A stretch of 64,000 nt of DNA from contig OY727100.1 in the NCBI GenBank assembly GCA_963402885.1, forward strand, positions 13,175,395-13,239,394. The letters run 5' to 3'. How positions within the stretch are numbered: the first letter of the stretch is position 1; each line of letters starts with the position of its first letter. Under the pieces are notes generated by a model that saw nothing but the letters and a program-made list of their open reading frames with translations, searched no databases and had not been told where the DNA came from. This DNA comes from Antedon bifida. Lineage: Eukaryota > Echinodermata > Crinoidea > Comatulida > Antedonidae. A program made the translations under genes and the position numbers. Of the stretch, positions 59,435 through 64,000 are shown one piece after another.

Positions 59435-62079
59435 TTATTTCAATACTACTGCAACGCGAGAAAGTCTCAATTTCGTCAAATCTGCAATGAATTGTTGGGT
59501 ATTGTCTACCTTGATGATTTCTCTACATTCTAAATCATATATCATGCTCCAACTATTTTCGTATTTCTTGACTGGAACGTTATAAAACGAATCCATTTTG
59601 TCTACATCTTTTTTACCTAACCGCATCCCAAATTTAATTAATTTCTGTCTGCCAATTGAAATTTTTGTAATTGCTACTTCTTTTACATTTGGAAATGAAG
59701 GTAATCTTTCCTGTATCTGACGTTGTAAAGCATACTGTTCACTTAAATTGATTGTATCATATATTATAGAGATGTCTTCACGACTTAAATCATTTGAATT
59801 ATCTAACTCGTCTAACAAACCGATTGTATTTTCTATTGTTTCATGTTTGTATGTAGGCACATGATCTCCAAACAATACCATCAATAAAAAGTAACAAGTT
59901 TTTCTTCTCGCATCATAATACTCTGACGTAATCGTTTTCAGAAGCTGGAAATCCTTCTCGTCCATTTCTGTACAATTACGAAAGATGATCTGTGAGTATA
60001 CATTACTCTTGAAGCATTGATTCATGCATTATTTATTTTGATTACTCTAATTCACATTTTATGTCCCGTTGTGTCAGTACTTACGTGACGGTGTTGTTGG
60101 GAGCCTTACTATTTTTCCACCTCCACCGCATATTTTACCATAACCAACCAATTCACCTCTAGTAAATAAGACCAAGCCTACCAGCAAAAATGCAGTTAGT
60201 ATAAGTATTAAAGTGAAAATTGAAATACAACTATATTGTGGATTTATTTGTACTGCGTCCATTAATATGCGTATGAGGTACGAGCAGCGACTGACCTAGT
60301 TGAAGTCAACTATATAATTATTATATCTTTATAATATTAATGAAATCTTAAGTTATTACAACAATTCCGCGCCGCTTGATGGAAGTGCTTCAACTTTGCA
60401 GTGAATTCGCTGATATTGCTTTCTTTGAAAAAAAATTATTTAAATTCTAAATCATATTGCATTCCTCAATTACTTTTGTATTTCTTAACTTGCTACCATA
60501 CATCTTTGAGAGTTATTCCCTTTCCCAATTGCATTATTTTCTGTCTGTAACTGCTAAAGTTAATTTCTATTGGTCTTCATAAATTTTAATTTGGTTGCTT
60601 ATTTATTCATATACGTAATGTTATACAAGTTTAGTGCAATATCTTAATTCAAATAATGTAATCATGAATGTAATCCATTTCAATTGGGGTTCTCTTTTCT
60701 TTCTTTTTTCTTTAGTTGATGTACGCAATCGAAAATTGTCTAATAGACAATTCAGCTTTTTGCTGCGAATTGGGTTTGTTAATAAAAGAGTACATATTTG
60801 AGACTTCATATAGTGAGGACAATTTTAAAAATAGTGCTGAGTGCGATTAAACATAAAATCTCTATCACGATCAGATTTTAAAATAGTCGGGGGCTTTACT
60901 ATTTTCCCACTTTTCACATTTACCTTAATCTCTTGTTTACCTGTACCACAAAAAATACACATTATAATACAATAAAAAAGCAATTTTGTAGAGAAAATCG
61001 GTAGTCTTCAATGAACACAGTTAATGTTGTCCGTTATGAAAATTACATATGTTACAATAAAGTGTTGTAGGCCTACGCAATGGTTTGTAGCAATATGTGT
61101 CAATAGTATTAGCGTAATACCTGTAGACTTAATAGTTAGTCTTCCTCCACCAAAAGTGACACCACTTCCATCAGCGACTTCTGAAAAATAAAGAAAACAC
61201 TTTCAAATACCTAGAAAAACAATGCCAACAAATCGTTAATTTTAGTTATGAAAATATAAAGTTGCAGGCGCCTGCGCCTACGTAATGGTTTGTAGAAAGA
61301 TATGTAAATAGCGTAATATACTATTAATACCTGTAGTAGTTTGTCCTCCTCCTGGGCCTCCTCCTCCACCTGTGACACCACTTCCACCAGCGACTTCTGA
61401 AAAACCATACCAACAAATTATTAATTTCCTATTTTTATTCAATAAAATTATTATTACGTTCAAATTTCCGTGTAACTCTATCAACATGAAACATGAGCAT
61501 AAATTTGGAAATTTAAAGTCTAATTGGAAATAACATTAGCACTGTTTACCTACCCAGTAATAGGATTTTTGCTTGTGCATTCAACTGATTGGCAAAGTCT
61601 GTCAGCAACTTCTGTGTCTCGTTCAATTTGACTTCTTTCTCCAAATGAAATACTAAATCCCATTTATTTTTAAGGTCTAGTGAATCTAACCCGTAGTGAT
61701 CAATTAAGCTTTCTAAATCACCCTCTTCATCTTCTGTGATTAAACACATAGCTTTATAAAGTGTTTGGCGATATGAAGACAAACTTGCTCCACCTCTATC
61801 ATCATATTGGGAACCGACTGCTTTTTTGTATTCCGTTACACTAGTTATTGCTAAGATGTTTTCGGTAACGTCTGCAATTTCTGACAAAAGCTTAACATTT
61901 GTGTATGTGATAAGGCCTTTATTTTTTAGTACAGTAAATAAATTCATTCCGGACTTGTTTTTTGCCAAATCACCAATGGAAATATGATCCTGCAGAAGAA
62001 ACTTCAACTCCAGTTTTTTATTCCCAAGATAAGCATTGCTGAATTCCTGACGAAAGCTTCTAAACAAATCATTATCCAT
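59435..62079 (-). CDS. Four-DED protein with duplicated glycine-rich linkers, DED gene 10
   Basis: Exons 61554-62079, 61331-61396, 61121-61180, 60085-60156 and 59435-59967 sum to 1257 nt, 418 residues plus stop. A further candidate linker (from 60940 leftward, GKQEIKVNVKSGKIVKPP) has no clear donor and is left out. A exon: MDNDLFRSFRQEFSNAYLGN, LKFLLQDHISIG, GMNLFTVLKNKG; SSYRQTLYKAM, KWDLVFHLEKEV. Linkers 1 and 2 (EVAGGSGVTGGGGG..., EVADGSGVTFGGGR...) are a tandem exon duplication. Linker 3 has GELVGYGKI and GGGGKIVRLP. B exon 'DFQLLK' type: MDEKDFQLLKTITSEYYDA, LMVLFGDHVP, GLLDELD; GRQKLIKFGMRLG, WSMIYDLECREII. A degenerate second B exon (60357-60570) lies inside, so this locus may be two genes that merged. 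Confidence 0.8.
60357..60570 (-). pseudogene. Relic B exon inside DED gene 10
   Basis: The sequence matches the B exon of gene 7 in order (CAACAATTCCGC, GATGGAAGT, GATATTGCTTTCTTTGAA, AAATTCTAAATCATAT, TTATTTTCTGTCTGTAACTG) but is shortened and carries internal disruptions, so it cannot serve as a full exon. It marks the 3' end of an ancestral gene whose A exon is now spliced, in my model, to the next B exon at 59435. Confidence 0.65.
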
Positions 62080-62324
62080 CGTGTTACTATAAAAAAGAAA
62101 TGGTAGTGAGAATCAATTTGTAGATATATTTTTAGTTAAAATAAATAGTTCCATCCGACTGTTATTGGGGCACAGATGGTGTGATAGAGGGCGTAATCGA
62201 GGCTAAACGGTGTAGGCCTATGCCAATTTCTAATTTTCAAGAAAGGGTAATATTTTGGAAATCATAATCAAAATAAGTTTCTCTTCACAAAGACTGACTT
62301 ACTTAATTACGTTGAAAAATATTC

Positions 62325-62795
62325 TTGCAATGTTTTTTTGTCGGAAACATGTGCACGTCTCTGTACGTTTTTTGCGAGAAGCAAATATCTAAAACGTTTT
62401 ATTATACAGGCATAAAGGCATGGAATAACCTACCTCATTCCATTCAAGAAATAGAAAACAAATTTAATTTTAAGAAAAATGTTAAATCACATTTCTGTTC
62501 TACCAAATAACTATATAAGTCAATCATAGTCTTTAATTTAACTTGTTTTTATATATTATTGTTATATTTACGTGTTTAATGCTATACTTTGTAATGTTTA
62601 TATTTTTTATTTTAGATTGTAAAAGGATCCCAATGGAAATAAGCTGATAAGCTTTTTGGGCTATCCTGGAAAATCTCTTATAAATGTATTATTTGTAATG
62701 TCTGTAATTTATGTTATCACTTTGTATGTTTTTTTTAATTTTTTTTTTTATGATGATTTTCCAAATAAATTCAAATCAAATCAAATCATACGCCA
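62325..62795 (+). mobile_element. 5'-truncated LINE tail
   Basis: The frame at 62325-62510 contains YTGIKAWNNLPHSIQEIENKF, the end of a CR1/L2-type reverse-transcriptase protein. A 3' UTR follows (AAAGGATCCCAATGGAAATA) and ends in AAATCAAATCAAATC simple repeats. A second family member relative to the one at 18098. Confidence 0.7.
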
Positions 62796-63731
62796 CGCCA
62801 CCAATTCGTTTATATTAGTTTTATATATTTGGTCATAAACAAATGCCACGACTCTGTCTCATTTGTTGCAAGCTACCATTTTTATACACGAATATTGCAG
62901 TTTATCAATACATCAACTATGTTTTTAATTATTATATATTTTATTATGTTGCATCTGTGGCCTGCTTGATGGTGTTATGTAAACATCATATTATCTTAAC
63001 ATCTAATCACAATCATAACATTGATTTTAGTCAATTATCTTGGAAGGTAAAAGGGCCGCAAACATACAATAAGTAATTTCATATTTGGGGTCTTTCAACT
63101 GTTAGTGCATCATCGGATTTTACCATGCAATTTCACCTTCTTTCAATTTCCTCGATTCTTTATTTCTAATCGCTCCATGTAGGGCATTCCAGGCGTCAGC
63201 CATGTTTCGCTAAATGATAATAATACTCTTGGCATTCACAAACCTACTTACATACCAACAAATACGCGTGAAATAAATTGTGATCATAAATAAATTGAAA
63301 AATGTAATTGGGCCTACACCGAGGGTGGCTTTTAGACCCCTTACGTTTTATCCACAAACAATATTGTCAGTAGTTTAATCCGTCCAACCGTAGGCCTGCC
63401 ACGCCTATAATTCAATTGTTCAATGTTGTGTACCAATTACCAGAAACCATGCATTTACTCAGAAACCACAGATTATTAAGATTATGTTGAAAATATTGAT
63501 ATGCATAAGTAACTGTACTGTAGGCTGTCGTGTTTTTCACTCTTTCATAATATAATAATTAAGGCGAATGGTAATTGCTATCCTTAATTGTACCGTACTA
63601 TGTCAGTTAGGGGAAAATGGCAAAAGGCTTCCTACATCCTATGAGTTTTATCAGATAATCTATTGACAACTCTTGTAACATAACCAAATTTTCCCCTTAA
63701 CTCATATTTACCTAATTATAATAATTCTTAC

Positions 63732-63908
63732 CTTTCACCTTTTATACTGAAGAAACTAAACAATAGATGCGTCTTGCCCCTCTATAACCACTGTATGAAT
63801 CGATCAGGTCACAACAGTCGTTTGACTATGATGGCGTCTTGTCTTTGTTATGCATATTTTTGCTATGGATCTATTTTTAGGAATTGTAGAAGAGAATGGG
63901 AATTACAA
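63732..63908 (-). promoter_or_regulatory. Promoter and 5' UTR exon of DED gene 10
   Basis: Minus-strand order: GTAATTCCC (63898-63906), CTAAAAATAG (63871-63880), AATATGCATAACAAAG (63843-63858), then a leader exon ending GTGAAAG|GTAAGAATTAT at 63732. Almost the same as the module of gene 6, as expected from the block duplication. The start codon is about 1.65 kb downstream. Confidence 0.6.
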
Positions 63909-64000
63909 AATTGTATTTTTAGGAAAAGGTAAAAATCACATTGATACTATACAGGTATATAAACTATACCAAACTGGCGAGTAAATCATCTTTAATTACT

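Larger units (their letters stand above)
58490..63960. repeat. Block duplication, copy 2 (whole DED gene 10 unit)
   Basis: Counterpart of 34740-40750. The 3' flank (58490-59434) and promoter side (63040-63960) are the best-preserved parts. The A and linker exons inside are not orthologous in detail to those of gene 6, so conversion or exon replacement has followed. Confidence 0.7.

Noticed and set aside
60074-60262. Possible N-terminal membrane segment (ISIFTLILILTAFLL) ahead of the GELVGYG linker
   Set aside because: The hydrophobic stretch is intron translated in frame; an acceptor just before GTGAATTGG fits the phase-1 pattern of the family better.
1-64000. tRNA, rRNA, CRISPR arrays, bacterial operons, viral or LTR-type fossils
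   Set aside because: I looked on both strands and saw nothing that supports any of these; the sequence is eukaryotic nuclear DNA with only LINE tails and small inverted-repeat elements.

Overview
The window is AT-rich, intron-bearing animal nuclear DNA. Genes are split by GT-AG introns, single introns and spacers run from about 100 to over 1000 bases, and repeats are scattered throughout. A mitochondrial-clan cytochrome P450, a large family of death-effector-domain (DED) genes and the general composition suggest a marine invertebrate deuterostome, possibly an echinoderm. The species cannot be fixed from the sequence, and that guess is of low confidence.

Layout. Positions 1-1.3 kb (+ strand) hold the last two exons of an unrecognised membrane protein. 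Positions 1.6-9.2 kb (- strand) hold a complete nine-exon mitochondrial-type P450 of 530 residues; every exon phase I derived closes. From 10.7 kb to the end, everything coding that I can support lies on the minus strand and belongs to one tandem cluster of ten related genes.

The cluster follows one plan: a non-coding first exon; one coding exon that normally encodes two DED-like domains (the 'A' exon); one to four short low-complexity linker exons; and a last exon that encodes two more DED-like domains (the 'B' exon) or a death domain. Practically every internal junction is phase 1, so the parts can be swapped without breaking frame. Seven genes (10.7, 25.8, 30.4, 35.9, 42.4, 54.9 and 59.4 kb) are predicted four-DED proteins of 371-420 residues. 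Two (20.3 and 50.0 kb) are near-identical copies of a FADD-like protein, two DEDs followed by a death domain. One (15.7-17.3 kb) has an epsin-type ENTH domain where the A exon should be, joined to half a DED.

Most genes have a shared promoter-like module upstream: a kappaB-like site, a TATA-like CTAAAAATAG and an ATTATGCATAACAAAG-type element, followed in several genes by a recognisable 5' UTR exon with a GTAAGA donor. Death-domain adaptors behind kappaB-like promoters suggest an inducible innate-immune or cell-death locus in which DED-only, DED-death and membrane-binding (ENTH) variants could assemble with each other. This is inference; no caspase or receptor lies in the window.

The cluster is evolving by duplication: a recent ~5 kb duplication (17.5-22.9 and 47.6-52.6 kb), an older ~6 kb block duplication (34.7-40.7 and 58.5-64 kb), relic B exons between genes, and mosaic pairing of A and B exon types. 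Non-LTR retrotransposon tails, small inverted-repeat elements and a short repeat family with a hammerhead-like core fill the spacers. I recognised no RNA genes, CRISPR arrays or viral fossils.
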